The position numbers and the translations under genes are program-made. From Bermanella sp034110565 (GTDB taxonomy: Bacteria; Pseudomonadota; Gammaproteobacteria; Pseudomonadales; Oceanobacteraceae): a stretch of 25,249 nt of DNA. A model generated the notes under the pieces. The model was not told the DNA's origin. It saw nothing but the letters and a program-made list of their open reading frames with translations, and made no database searches. The stretch is from the NCBI GenBank assembly GCA_034110565.1, contig JAWUYY010000022.1, forward strand, positions 1-25,249, written 5' to 3'. Shown piece by piece: positions 1-8,604 of the stretch. Position 1 is the first letter of the stretch. The number at the start of each line of letters is the position of its first letter.

Positions 1-48
1 ATGCTTTATTAAATTGAAATATTAGAGAGGAGCTTTTCACTGAAAAAC

Positions 49-79
49 AAAAAGGCCATGTATTTCTACATGGCCTTTT
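49..79 (-). terminator. Intrinsic terminator of the tRNA Gly-Cys-Leu unit
   Basis: A 12-bp perfect inverted repeat (AAAGGCCATGTA, loop TTTC, TACATGGCCTTT) lies just past the tRNA-Leu 3' end. On the minus strand it is followed by a T-rich run (TTTTTGTTTTTC), as in a Rho-independent terminator. It should end the pgsA/tRNA transcript. The 48 bases beyond it hold nothing I can assign. Confidence 0.85.
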
Positions 80-87
80 CATTGAAT

Positions 88-173
88 TGGTGCCCGGAGC
101 CAGACTCGAACTGGCACGCTCTATGAGCGAGGGATTTTAAATCCCTTGTGTCTACCGATTTCACCACCCGGGC
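88..173 (-). tRNA. tRNA-Leu (UAA)
   Basis: Reading the minus strand, an 86-nt cloverleaf can be drawn. The acceptor stem GCCCGGG pairs with CCGGGC plus discriminator A, and a 3' CCA is encoded. The T arm carries GTTCGAGTC. The anticodon loop TTTAAAA between AGGGA and TCCCT gives anticodon UAA, which reads UUA/UUG. A long variable arm (class II), CTCGC...GCGTG, is as expected for leucine. It is the last of three tRNAs (Gly-Cys-Leu) downstream of pgsA, the same order as glyW-cysT-leuZ in E. coli. Confidence 0.95.
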
Positions 174-197
174 AAGACACGTTTTCTATATCTAATA

Positions 198-271
198 TGG
201 AGGCGCGAGCCGGATTCGAACCGGCGTACACGGAGTTGCAGTCCGCTGCATAGCCTCTCTACCATCGCGCC
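198..271 (-). tRNA. tRNA-Cys (GCA)
   Basis: The minus strand folds as a 74-nt class I tRNA. The acceptor stem is GGCGCGA with TCGCGCC, the discriminator is U and CCA is encoded. The anticodon stem is GCGGA/TCCGT and the loop CTGCAAC gives anticodon GCA. The T loop reads GTTCGAATC. It is the only cysteine tRNA in the window and sits 24 bases from tRNA-Leu, so both probably come from one precursor cut by RNases. Confidence 0.95.
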
Positions 272-363
272 AACAATTTTGATTTGAATTTTTGTTCAGC
301 AACTCTTCAAAGCAAAATTCAACCAACCTTTTGGGATGGCAACACTCTATTACTAGAATGATT

Positions 364-439
<76 letters not shown>

Positions 440-540
440 AATTCGTTGCTAAGTTATCCCTGACAACGGAGGCACATTTTAATGACTAGCCTCCAAGTGT
501 CAACGTTTTTTTCCTTATTTCTGAGTTACTTAGCGCATTT

Positions 541-566
541 TGATGGTTTTGATTACAAAACCATCA
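541..566. repeat. 11-bp perfect inverted repeat between pgsA and tRNA-Gly
   Basis: TGATGGTTTTG and CAAAACCATCA are perfect inverted arms around ATTA. Neither side has a T tract, so it does not look like an ordinary intrinsic terminator. It lies in the 177-bp gap between the pgsA stop and the first tRNA. It could be a processing hairpin in a pgsA-tRNA transcript, an imperfect terminator, or a protein-binding palindrome. No other gene is visible in the gap. Confidence 0.7.
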
Positions 567-616
567 AGTATTAAGAACACTAAGCAAATAGATTTAGAAA
601 ACCCTTATCAAAACAA

Positions 617-1195
617 TTAATTAGGGCTCTTTAGCGCCGGCCAAGCCGCCACTAAATACGTCACCATTGACCAAAGTGTTAGCACTGCTGCTGCCACCAA
701 GGAAAATACCGCTGCATACCACCAGCCATCTGAAGCAATCAACGCATCACTTGTACTTCGTTCAATACCCAGCATCCCTGTAATCGCGAACATTTGTAAC
801 AGCGTCTTTGCTTTACCAATATAACTGACCGCCACAGTGTCGCTCTTGCCAACAGAAGCCATCCACTCCCTAAGTGCAGAGATAATAATTTCTCGGCCCA
901 CAATAACAAGCGCTGGCACCGTCACACAAAGAGTCTGATCACGCTCAACCACAATCATTAAAGAGACAACTACAATCAACTTGTCTGCCACAGGGTCCAA
1001 GAAGGCACCAAACGGCGTCATAAGGTCCATCTTACGAGCCAGGTAACCATCCCAGTAATCCGTGATACATGCTACCCAGAATACCACAGCAGCTGCAAAG
1101 CTAGCCCAGTAAACAGGGGTATAAAACATCACGACCATGAGAGGAATTAACACCACTCGAATGGCCGTCAATATATTTGGAAGGTTTAACGGCAT
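617..1195 (-). CDS. pgsA: CDP-diacylglycerol--glycerol-3-phosphate 3-phosphatidyltransferase
   Basis: This is an inner-membrane enzyme that moves the phosphatidyl group of CDP-diacylglycerol onto glycerol-3-phosphate to give phosphatidylglycerophosphate. That is the committed step to phosphatidylglycerol and cardiolipin. At 192 residues it has the normal family length. The CDP-alcohol phosphatidyltransferase signature is complete: D46, D49-G50, A53-R54, G63, D67 and D71 (ITDYWDGYLAR...GAFLDPVADK). Hydrophobic segments lie on both sides. The ATG is preceded by TGGATTTAAAT, a weak ribosome site. It starts 33 bases after uvrC and is followed by the tRNA cluster, the conserved gammaproteobacterial order. 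A second family member lies at 20544-21095. The synteny makes this copy the likely true PgsA. Confidence 0.95.
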   Translation of the reverse strand: MPLNLPNILTAIRVVLIPLMVVMFYTPVYWASFAAAVVFWVACITDYWDGYLARKMDLMTPFGAFLDPVADKLIVVVSLMIVVERDQTLCVTVPALVIVGREIIISALREWMASVGKSDTVAVSYIGKAKTLLQMFAITGMLGIERSTSDALIASDGWWYAAVFSLVAAAVLTLWSMVTYLVAAWPALKSPN

Positions 1196-1228
1196 ATTTA
1201 AATCCAGTTACTGCTTAATTTTTTGCCA

Positions 1229-3028
1229 CTATTCATGAAGGGCATCGTATATTTCTTGTGCTAATTGACGACTGATTCCGGGCACCTTAGCAATCTCATC
1301 AACATTAGCCGCTTTAACCTGCCCTGCATCGCCAAAGAATCTTATCAGCTCTTTACGTCTTTTTGGACCAATTCCAGCAATTCCTTCTAAAATTGAGCGC
1401 CCTCTTGCTTTTGCTCGCCTTGCTCGGTGACCTGTAATAGCAAAACGATGAGACTCATCGCGAATTTGTTGAATAAGATGCAGAGCGGGAGAAGACAAAT
1501 CCAAATTAAAACTACGTCCGCGAAATATCAAAATTTCCATACCAGCTTTTCGAGTGGTCCCCTTGGACACACCCAGCACTGGGATATCCGTTATGTTCAA
1601 TTCAGCCAGTACATCGTTAGCAATGTTTAACTGTCCTTTACCACCATCAATTAATAATAAATCCGGTTTTTTATCATCCGTTAATTTTTTAAACCGACGA
1701 GACAGCGCTTGATGCATGGCACCATAATCGTCTCCGGCTGTTTCACCTTCGATATTAAATTTACGGTAATCGCTTTTCATTGGTCCATCTTGGTTAAATA
1801 CCACACACGATGCAACCGTAGCCTCACCATGACTATGACTAATGTCAAAGCACTCCATACGAACAGGAATGTCATCCAATTGCAGTACGGTTTTTAGATC
1901 TTGATATTGCGCCATGATATGTAATTTATCTTGCTGCTTAAGCCGGACTGCCTCCTCTGCATTGGTTATGGCCAATTGCAGCCACCCAAGCCTGTCAGAG
2001 CGCACAGAGTGGGAAAGCCTTACTTGCCTACCCTTTTGCTCCTTTAATGCCGACTGAATAACCAGTCGGTCTTCTAGCTCATGGGAAGTCACAACTTCAT
2101 CGGGTATTTCACGATTAAGCACTAAATAAAACTGCGAAATAAAAGCTGCCAGGCCTTGCTCATTAGATTCATCCATTTGAAACTTAGGATAATAAGAACG
2201 ACTACCTAGCATTCGACCATGACGCACACTGGCAACATGCACTGCGCAAATACCTTTGGCTTGGTAAATAGCAATAACATCAATATTCCCTTGCTCAGCA
2301 TCAATAGACTGACTCTCTTGCACGCGACGTAAATACTGCACCTGATCACGAATTCTGGCTGCTTCTTCAAATTTCAGCTCTGCTGCCAACGACTCCATTG
2401 ATGTATTTAAGTCACTAATAAGATCTTGATTTTTTCCCTGTAAAAACATTTCAGCGTGCAATAAATCAGCGGCGTAATCGTGTTTCGAAATCATATCAAC
2501 ACAAGGCGCACTGCAACGACCGATCTGGTATTGCAAGCAAGGACGGGAGCGATTATTAAAGTAACTGTCTTCGCAATTCCTTAGACGAAATACTTTTTGT
2601 AAGAAATTTAAACTTTCACGTACCGCAGAAGAATTTGGGAAAGGACCAAAATACTTGCCAGTCTTAAACTTTTTACCACGCGCATAAGCAAGTAGTGGAA
2701 ATTCGTGAGAAGAACGATAAATATAGGGATAGGACTTATCATCTTTAAGCAAAATATTGTAAGGCGGTTTGTTTTGCTTTATTAAATTTTGCTCTAACAA
2801 CAAGGCTTCGGTTTCGCTGCCTGTTACCGTAATTTCAATACTGTCGATACGAGACACGAGCGCCATGGTTTTCGTGGTCAACCCGCTGGCACTAAAATAA
2901 CTTGAAACGCGGTTTTTTAAATTTTTAGCTTTGCCCACATACAACAAAACACCCTCGCTATCATACATGCGATAGACGCCGGGCTTTTGACTTAAACTTT
3001 TTAGGAAGGGTTTTGCATCAAAGCTCAT
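1229..3028 (-). CDS. uvrC: UvrABC excinuclease subunit C
   Basis: UvrC makes both incisions, 3' and 5' of a bulky lesion, once UvrAB has loaded UvrB. At 599 residues it is full length. An N-terminal GIY-YIG nuclease domain (G17-V-Y, Y30-V-G, R40) makes the 3' cut. Next come a cysteine-rich stretch with four cysteines (CEDSYF...RPCLQYQIGRCSAPC) and a UVR domain that contacts UvrB (about residues 200-240, FEEAARIRDQ). The RNase H-like 5' nuclease domain carries the acidic motifs CFDISHSHGE and LLLIDGGKGQLN. Two helix-hairpin-helix motifs end the protein (GIAGIGPKRRKELI, VPGISRQLA). The gene lies 20 bases after the response regulator and 33 before pgsA. No LexA box is visible upstream, and no clear Shine-Dalgarno precedes the ATG. 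Confidence 0.97.
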   Translation of the reverse strand: MSFDAKPFLKSLSQKPGVYRMYDSEGVLLYVGKAKNLKNRVSSYFSASGLTTKTMALVSRIDSIEITVTGSETEALLLEQNLIKQNKPPYNILLKDDKSYPYIYRSSHEFPLLAYARGKKFKTGKYFGPFPNSSAVRESLNFLQKVFRLRNCEDSYFNNRSRPCLQYQIGRCSAPCVDMISKHDYAADLLHAEMFLQGKNQDLISDLNTSMESLAAELKFEEAARIRDQVQYLRRVQESQSIDAEQGNIDVIAIYQAKGICAVHVASVRHGRMLGSRSYYPKFQMDESNEQGLAAFISQFYLVLNREIPDEVVTSHELEDRLVIQSALKEQKGRQVRLSHSVRSDRLGWLQLAITNAEEAVRLKQQDKLHIMAQYQDLKTVLQLDDIPVRMECFDISHSHGEATVASCVVFNQDGPMKSDYRKFNIEGETAGDDYGAMHQALSRRFKKLTDDKKPDLLLIDGGKGQLNIANDVLAELNITDIPVLGVSKGTTRKAGMEILIFRGRSFNLDLSSPALHLIQQIRDESHRFAITGHRARRAKARGRSILEGIAGIGPKRRKELIRFFGDAGQVKAANVDEIAKVPGISRQLAQEIYDALHE

Positions 3029-3048
3029 GGTTAATCAAATAAAACTGA

Positions 3049-3699
3049 TCAAACCACTGACTCGGTATCGATAATACCGTGCCTGATTGCAAGACGAGTT
3101 AACTCTACATCACTGGTAATATCTAGCTTTTCAAATATTCGGTAGCGATAAGTATTAACCGTCTTAGGGCTTAGAAATAGCTGATCAGATATTTCTTGAA
3201 CTTTAACGCAGTTAACAATAAGTATGGATATTTGCATTTCGCGGTCTGATAAGACATCGAACGGACATGCCGTTTCTTGTGTATCAAACGGCTTAAGAGC
3301 CATACGCTGAGCAATTTCAGGACTAATATAACGCTGGCCAGACTTAACTTTAATCACGGCCATGATCATTTCATCCGCTGTCGCACCCTTGGTCATATAA
3401 CCTGCAGCACCGGCTTGCAATAATCGAGAAGCGAACGGATCTTCAGCGCAGGCTGTCACCGCAATGACTTTTATATCTTCATTGAATCGCAAAAGTTTAC
3501 GAGTAGCCTCAAGACCACCCATGCCTGGCATGCGAATATCCATCAAGACAACATCAGGCTCATGCTCTTTAGCAAGCTCAATGGCTTCTTCGCCGCTGCT
3601 TGCTTCAGCAATAACTTGAATTCTGTCGCCGTCGCTTAACAGGCTAACAATACCCATGCGGACCAAGTCATGATCATCAACAACTAATACTCGAATCAA
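3049..3699 (-). CDS. gacA: GacA/UvrY-type LuxR-family response regulator
   Basis: This is a two-component response regulator. In relatives it is phosphorylated by the GacS/BarA kinase and switches on small RNAs that titrate RsmA/CsrA, controlling secretion, biofilm and carbon storage. The receiver domain (about 1-120) has the acidic pocket D8-D9, phospho-acceptor D54 in VVLMDIRMPGMGG, the conserved threonine in IAVTA and the lysine in YMTKG. The C-terminal LuxR helix-turn-helix reads LSDREMQISILIV...VQEISDQLFLSPKTVNTYRYRIFEKL. The best start is TTG, with AGGGG placed upstream. A TTG start is also what I recall for Pseudomonas gacA. The location directly upstream of uvrC supports GacA/UvrY over other NarL-type regulators. 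No partner kinase is in the window. Confidence 0.93.
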   Translation of the reverse strand: MIRVLVVDDHDLVRMGIVSLLSDGDRIQVIAEASSGEEAIELAKEHEPDVVLMDIRMPGMGGLEATRKLLRFNEDIKVIAVTACAEDPFASRLLQAGAAGYMTKGATADEMIMAVIKVKSGQRYISPEIAQRMALKPFDTQETACPFDVLSDREMQISILIVNCVKVQEISDQLFLSPKTVNTYRYRIFEKLDITSDVELTRLAIRHGIIDTESVV

Positions 3700-3770
3700 G
3701 CTCTACCCCTAAAATACGATCGCATACACTGCGGCTGCCTATGCTAGCAAATCAAGGAAGTTTGACCACC

Positions 3771-6500
3771 TTATTTTTTGCTTTTATGTAGCTCATCGAG
3801 TCGTAAGCGTTGCCATTCCTGACTTTCATCATTCAAAGGCCGTCTAATTTCAACCACATCACCGTCTAGGCGGCGCTTCACCTTAAATCCAAGTTTATCG
3901 GCAAGTTTAAGCATAGGGGTATTGTCAGATAGCACCGTACCCTTCATTTCAATGGTGCCTTTATCAGTACAATAATTGATCATTTTTTTCATCAAGGTCG
4001 AACCTAGGCCAAGCCCTTTAGCACTGTCGGCGACCAAAACAGAAAATTCTGCCTGCAATTGATCGGCGTCGGTCCAAGTACGTACCACCCCTAGAATCTC
4101 ATTTTCTTTATTAAAGGCCACGAAAGCCATCTCTTGCTGGTAATCAATTTGTGCGAACAAAGCAAGCTCACGATGTCGAAAATTTCGTCTTGCTGTAAAG
4201 AAGCGATAACGGATGGATTCAATGCTTAACTCTTCATGAAATATTTTGAGCTCAGGCTCATCTTCTCCGCGAATCGGGCGCAGCAATACCTCTTTATCGC
4301 CCTTCATTTTTATGACTTCTTCATATTCTGCTGGATATGGCTGAATACATAACTGATGCTTAGGACCAATGTCCGCCGCCATTCCCAAAATCTTCGCCCC
4401 TTCCACCGGATGTAAAATAACATTCAACTCGCACCCTTTTAAATTGGGTAAGTCTGTGGCCATTTGAGAAAGACGAATCAACATTTGTGATAACTGCTCA
4501 ATATCACGATCAAGGTGACGACTGCGCTCTTTTAATACGCGATAAATATGTGTCTTAGACATAAGCTGTTTGGCTAGCACATCATTCAAGGGCGGAAACT
4601 GCACAGCCCTATCGGCCATGATATTTGCTGTCGCACCACCACCACCAAAAATAATGACAGGCCCAAATGTCGCGTCGCGTGTTATTCCCATACTGTACTG
4701 GGTACCGACATCACCATTTCGCATAGGCTGAACAGAAAAACCATGAACTTTACTATGAGAGAAGCGTTTGCGAATTTGTGAGCGTAACTCTTTAGCAGCT
4801 ACATCGAGCTCTTCACTATTTTTAATGCCTGCAATTACACCGCGCCAGCGGTCTCTAGGGTTGTCACCATAAGCAAATGGGTGGCAGTAATCTGCATGAA
4901 TAATTTTAAGAGCGGCTGGGTATTTAATGTTCACCGACTGAGCATCAAAGTTCTCAGATAAGAAATCTGTTTTAACTTGCTTGAAGTCATACGCTTTTAA
5001 TATTCTATATATTTCTTCAGCTGTTAAATAATTTCGCTCTTGGCCTAATGCTGTTTGAACAACGCTCTGACACAAAGCACGATCAATAGAGATATTATCC
5101 ATCAATGATGAAGGAGTTTCACGTAGCAACTCATGGTTACGCTGATGCCTTACCATGTGCATAAAGGCTTTCACTGCTCTATCGGGCGTATCGTAAGTTG
5201 GGATGCCCGCATCATCAAACACATGTCGACTGCGCTCTACGGTTTCCCCACCCATCCAGCTGGTTAATAAATTCTTTTGGTAAAATTTACTGTGATGCAC
5301 AACAACATTAGCGACGTCTTGACTATTCACTACACTGATAGGTGAAAATAAAACCAAAATAGCATCTACGCCTTTGTCTTCCTCGATGATTTTTAAGACT
5401 TCACGATAAACGTTAGGACCAGCATCAGGTGTAATATCAACAGGGTTAGATTGAGACCAATACCCTGGTAATACAGCCGATAATTTTTCAATTGTCTCAT
5501 CAGATAACACAGCAAGCTGGCCGCCTTCATGAATAAGGCGATCCACCGCTAGAATGGCACCGCCAATACCGTTTGCCACTATGGCTAAGCGCTCTCCTTT
5601 GAATGGTTTCATTCGCGTCAAAGATTCTACTGACTCAAATAATTCTTCAGTACTGTCTACGCGCAATACGCCGGCACGCAACAAAATGGCTTCGTAAATC
5701 ATATCGCGATGTCGCAAGCCGCTAGGTATAGGCTCAACCGGTGATTGCGACTGAGGAAAACGAGAACTTTTAATGGCCAGAACTAATTTACTTCGCGATG
5801 CATTACGCACCGCCTGTACAAATGACTTAGCATCAGTAACTTGCTCTAAGTGGAGCATGATGGCTTTCACATGACGCTGTGTAGATAAATAATCAATGGT
5901 GTCCGACATACTAACATCGGCACTGTCGCCAATGGTCAAGAAATGGGAAAAACCAATACCTCGCGCATGAGCCCAATCCAATAAAGCACTAGCTAATGTG
6001 CCAGACTGCCCCAAATATGCGACCTTACCTGGCAACGCATTAATATGACTGTAACTAGCATTTAGATTCAGTTCAGGCACCAATAAACCCAAACAATCCG
6101 GGCCCATAATGCGCACGCCATGCTCGCGGGATAACTTTCTCAGTGGATGCTTTGAGGGCCGGAACTGCTCAGCACGTTTACGAGAAATACCACCGGTTAA
6201 AATTAAAACCGCGTGAATACCGTGTTTGCCGAGCTGTTTGATAATTTTTTCTATGGTGTGGGCGGGCGTACAAATAATGGCAAGATCAACGTCCTTGGGT
6301 AAACGGCCAATCTTAGATATACAAGGCACACCGTGAACGGTTTTATAGCGGCGCACGTTTACTGCGTAAACACTGCCCTTAAAACCAGCTGTCTTTAAAT
6401 TTTGTATGACTGCACCACCCATGCTTGAGGAGCGCTCAGATGCTCCAATCACTGCAATTTTGGATGGTTCAAAAAACCGTTCTAACCAACGAGTGCCCAT
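3771..6500 (-). CDS. Pat/PatZ-type protein lysine acetyltransferase (dead acyl-CoA synthetase + GNAT)
   Basis: A 909-residue protein built like Salmonella Pat/E. coli PatZ. An NDP-forming acyl-CoA-synthetase-like region is fused to a C-terminal GNAT acetyltransferase. The N-terminal CoA-binding Rossmann part begins SKIAVIGASERSSSMGGAVI, and an ATP-grasp-like part lies near residues 480-720 (IIFGGGGATANIMADRAVQF). Where active synthetases carry the phospho-histidine in SHTGA, this protein reads PSGLRHRD, so the synthetase half is probably catalytically dead, as in the Pat family. The GNAT fold (about 745-885) has the acetyl-CoA loop AKGLGLG and an upstream AEFSVLV, whose Glu matches the general base I recall for Pat. 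In relatives Pat acetylates acetyl-CoA synthetase and other proteins. An in-frame TTG lies 30 bases upstream without a ribosome site. The ATG at 6500 has AGGGA close by, so I chose it. Confidence 0.88.
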   Translation of the reverse strand: MGTRWLERFFEPSKIAVIGASERSSSMGGAVIQNLKTAGFKGSVYAVNVRRYKTVHGVPCISKIGRLPKDVDLAIICTPAHTIEKIIKQLGKHGIHAVLILTGGISRKRAEQFRPSKHPLRKLSREHGVRIMGPDCLGLLVPELNLNASYSHINALPGKVAYLGQSGTLASALLDWAHARGIGFSHFLTIGDSADVSMSDTIDYLSTQRHVKAIMLHLEQVTDAKSFVQAVRNASRSKLVLAIKSSRFPQSQSPVEPIPSGLRHRDMIYEAILLRAGVLRVDSTEELFESVESLTRMKPFKGERLAIVANGIGGAILAVDRLIHEGGQLAVLSDETIEKLSAVLPGYWSQSNPVDITPDAGPNVYREVLKIIEEDKGVDAILVLFSPISVVNSQDVANVVVHHSKFYQKNLLTSWMGGETVERSRHVFDDAGIPTYDTPDRAVKAFMHMVRHQRNHELLRETPSSLMDNISIDRALCQSVVQTALGQERNYLTAEEIYRILKAYDFKQVKTDFLSENFDAQSVNIKYPAALKIIHADYCHPFAYGDNPRDRWRGVIAGIKNSEELDVAAKELRSQIRKRFSHSKVHGFSVQPMRNGDVGTQYSMGITRDATFGPVIIFGGGGATANIMADRAVQFPPLNDVLAKQLMSKTHIYRVLKERSRHLDRDIEQLSQMLIRLSQMATDLPNLKGCELNVILHPVEGAKILGMAADIGPKHQLCIQPYPAEYEEVIKMKGDKEVLLRPIRGEDEPELKIFHEELSIESIRYRFFTARRNFRHRELALFAQIDYQQEMAFVAFNKENEILGVVRTWTDADQLQAEFSVLVADSAKGLGLGSTLMKKMINYCTDKGTIEMKGTVLSDNTPMLKLADKLGFKVKRRLDGDVVEIRRPLNDESQEWQRLRLDELHKSKK

Positions 6501-6578
6501 AAATCCCTGAAAAAAGGTGTCAACTATCAATCAATTGAGTTATATAGACTTATCTTACAAGCCTCAAGCTATTCATGC

Positions 6579-7505
6579 ATGTCATCAACATTATTTATAC
6601 ATCACTCACATTTTGACCAGCATTCCGTACCGCCGGACCATCCAGAGAGCCCATTACGTAGCTTGGCGGTAGAGACTCGCCTGCGCCAAACAGGTTTATG
6701 GCAGGATCTCACTGTCCAGTGCGCCAAACCCATTTCAAAAGAATTATTTAAATTAGTGCACAAGGCTGGCTACATTGATCAGCTTTATCAGATCAGCCCA
6801 ACCAAAGGCATGATACTCGCGGATCCTGACACCCCGCTAACGTTTGACACGCTTGGCGCCACAGAAGAAGCAGCTGGCTCAGGTATTCAAGCTATTGATC
6901 AAGTGCTTAGCGGGCAATTCGAGAATGCGTTCTGCGCTATACGCCCACCCGGCCATCATGCCGAGCCCAATAAAAGTATGGGATTTTGCTTTGTAAATAA
7001 TATCGCCCTTGCCGCCCAGTATGCATTAACCAAACCTGGTATTAATAAAGTGCTTATTTTTGATTTTGACGTGCATCAAGGTAACGGCACTATAGAGATA
7101 TTCAAAGGCCGCGAAGACGTTATGGTCGTCAGCAGCTTTCAGCACCCCTATTTTCCTTATTCGCACTTCAATGTAAAAGCGGACAATATTATTAATATTC
7201 CCATTGAAGCGCGAACAGCCAGTACGCAATTTAGACGACTAGTGGAACCTAAATTCATAAAAGCTGCATCGAACTTCAAGCCGGATTTGATATTAATATC
7301 CGCAGGCTTTGACGCTCATTCCGATGACCCTATGGGGGAATTAGATCTTGTTGCAGATGACTTTAGTTGGCTTACCAAGCTCTCCATGAGCCTAGCCAAA
7401 GATCACAGCAAAGGCCGTATCGTTTCCATGCTCGAAGGTGGTTACAACCTAGAGGCCCTAGCCGATAGCGCCCATGCTCACATCCAGGCACTTTCACACA
7501 AATAA
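6579..7505 (+). CDS. Histone-deacetylase-family (class II-like) amidohydrolase
   Basis: A zinc-dependent deacetylase of the HDAC/acetoin-utilisation/acetylpolyamine-amidohydrolase superfamily, 308 residues and full length. The active-site elements are all visible: H126-H127 in RPPGHHAEP, the metal-binding D164 and H166 in DFDVHQGNGT, D245 in SAGFDAH, and Y289 in LEGGYN. Bacterial members remove acetyl groups from lysine side chains or polyamines, and sequence alone does not settle which. It is divergent from the acetyltransferase gene with 78 bases between their starts, suggesting that it reverses that enzyme's modification (inference). No strong ribosome site precedes the ATG. A strong bidirectional terminator follows. 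There is no signal peptide, so the protein should be cytoplasmic. Confidence 0.9.
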   Translation: MSSTLFIHHSHFDQHSVPPDHPESPLRSLAVETRLRQTGLWQDLTVQCAKPISKELFKLVHKAGYIDQLYQISPTKGMILADPDTPLTFDTLGATEEAAGSGIQAIDQVLSGQFENAFCAIRPPGHHAEPNKSMGFCFVNNIALAAQYALTKPGINKVLIFDFDVHQGNGTIEIFKGREDVMVVSSFQHPYFPYSHFNVKADNIINIPIEARTASTQFRRLVEPKFIKAASNFKPDLILISAGFDAHSDDPMGELDLVADDFSWLTKLSMSLAKDHSKGRIVSMLEGGYNLEALADSAHAHIQALSHK

Positions 7506-7530
7506 TAATTTTATTTTTCTTTAGACGTAA

Positions 7531-7560
7531 AAAAACCAGATCCTTTCGAATCTGGTTTTT
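7531..7560. terminator. Bidirectional intrinsic terminator (deacetylase gene / tRNA-Ser)
   Basis: An 11-bp perfect stem (AAAAACCAGAT with ATCTGGTTTTT) around CCTTTCGA has a T run on either strand. On the plus strand it closes the deacetylase gene, and on the minus strand it lies 8 bases past the tRNA-Ser 3' end. Confidence 0.88.
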
Positions 7561-7568
7561 AAAATAAA

Positions 7569-7659
7569 TGGCGGAGGAGTAGGGATTTGAACCCTAGGAC
7601 GGGTATTAGCCGTCGCCGGTTTTCAAGACCGGTGCTTTCGACCACTCAGCCACCCCTCC
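7569..7659 (-). tRNA. tRNA-Ser (UGA)
   Basis: A 91-nt class II tRNA on the minus strand. The acceptor stem is GGAGGGG/CTCCTCC with discriminator G and encoded CCA. The anticodon stem is CCGGT/ACCGG with loop CTTGAAA, giving anticodon UGA, which reads UCA and related serine codons. A long variable arm (CGACGGCTAATACCCGTC) is typical of serine. The T arm holds GTTCAAATC. Confidence 0.95.
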
Positions 7660-7787
7660 GCTGTGAGCGAGACGCATATTACCCGTTTCAATTTTTGTGT
7701 CAACCATATCAACAAAATAATCTTACTTTTTAGTGACTTAGGTAGAACTTGTGCCCATATATATAGTCAAAATCATCACATGAATGC

Positions 7788-7815
7788 TTGAATTTCCCCA
7801 CAACAACCCTATTAT
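7788..7815 (+). promoter_or_regulatory. Putative sigma70 promoter for yccA
   Basis: TTGAAT (7788-7793) and TATTAT (7810-7815) are separated by 16 bases, close to the sigma70 consensus. They would place the transcript start near 7822, with a leader of about 35 bases that carries the GGAG site before yccA. The rest of the 197-bp gap between tRNA-Ser and yccA shows no gene. Confidence 0.5.
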
Positions 7816-7856
7816 CTGCATTAGATAGATAACACAATAAACTGGAGCGACATAAA

Positions 7857-8537
7857 ATGGATCAACAAACTCTTGCCCACCAGCAAGTAGACTCGTCAGC
7901 GGCAATGAAAGTATTGCGCAACACTTATATGCTACTGGCCATGACCCTAGCATTTAGTGCGGTTACTGCTGGTATCGCCATGAGTATGAATCTTGGCGGC
8001 GGCGCTGCTATCATCATGTCACTAGCTGCCTTAGCACTTGTGTGGTTTGTACTGCCACGTACCGCTAACTCAGCAGCTGGTCTACCTGTTGTATTTTTAT
8101 TCACCGGTTTACTCGGTGCGTCTCTTGGCCCAATTTTAAACCGCTATCTTGCCATGCAAGGCGGTTCTGAGATTGTAATGCAAGCATTAGCCGGCACAGC
8201 CATTATTTTCTTTGCCCTTTCTGCTTATGTAACGACCACTAAAAAAGATTTCACCTTCATGCGTGGTTTCTTGTTTACAGGCCTGATTCTTGTAATTGTT
8301 GGTGCCATTGGTGCTATGGTTGCTTCAATGTTTTTTGGTGTAAACGTGTCTGGTTTCTCACTCATGATTTCAGGCGCAGTTGTCCTGCTTATGTCTGGTT
8401 TCATCCTGTATGACACAAGCAGCATCATTCGCGGCGAACAAACAAACTACATTATGGCCACCGTTGGCCTATACCTAAACATCTACAACTTGTTTACTAG
8501 CCTTCTTCACATCCTGGGCGCTACAAGCGACGATTAA
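7857..8537 (+). CDS. yccA: YccA/BAX inhibitor-1 family membrane protein
   Basis: A 226-residue, strongly hydrophobic protein with about seven membrane segments after a short soluble N terminus. In E. coli, YccA is an inner-membrane protein that binds and modulates the FtsH protease, and the wider BAX-inhibitor-1 family includes pH-dependent calcium leak channels. Recognisable features are the N-terminal NTYMLLAMTLAFSAVTAG segment and the C-terminal helix region SGFILYDTSSIIRGEQTNYI with its paired acidic residues, typical of the family. GGAG lies 9 bases before the ATG. It heads the tus gene run, as I recall from Pseudomonas, but a hairpin with a T tract separates it from tusD. Confidence 0.9.
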   Translation: MDQQTLAHQQVDSSAAMKVLRNTYMLLAMTLAFSAVTAGIAMSMNLGGGAAIIMSLAALALVWFVLPRTANSAAGLPVVFLFTGLLGASLGPILNRYLAMQGGSEIVMQALAGTAIIFFALSAYVTTTKKDFTFMRGFLFTGLILVIVGAIGAMVASMFFGVNVSGFSLMISGAVVLLMSGFILYDTSSIIRGEQTNYIMATVGLYLNIYNLFTSLLHILGATSDD

Positions 8538-8557
8538 TTTCTAATCGCCGTTTATCC

Positions 8558-8583
8558 AAAAGGAGGGGAAACCCTCCTTTTTT
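8558..8583 (+). terminator. Intrinsic terminator/attenuator between yccA and tusD
   Basis: AAAAGGAGGG, loop GAAA, then CCCTCC and a T run (CCCTCCTTTTTTTC). It ends only 21 bases before the tusD ATG. It should end most yccA transcripts, and any that reach tusD must read through it. Confidence 0.85.
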
Positions 8584-8604
8584 CATTCAACTGACAAAAC
8601 ATTT

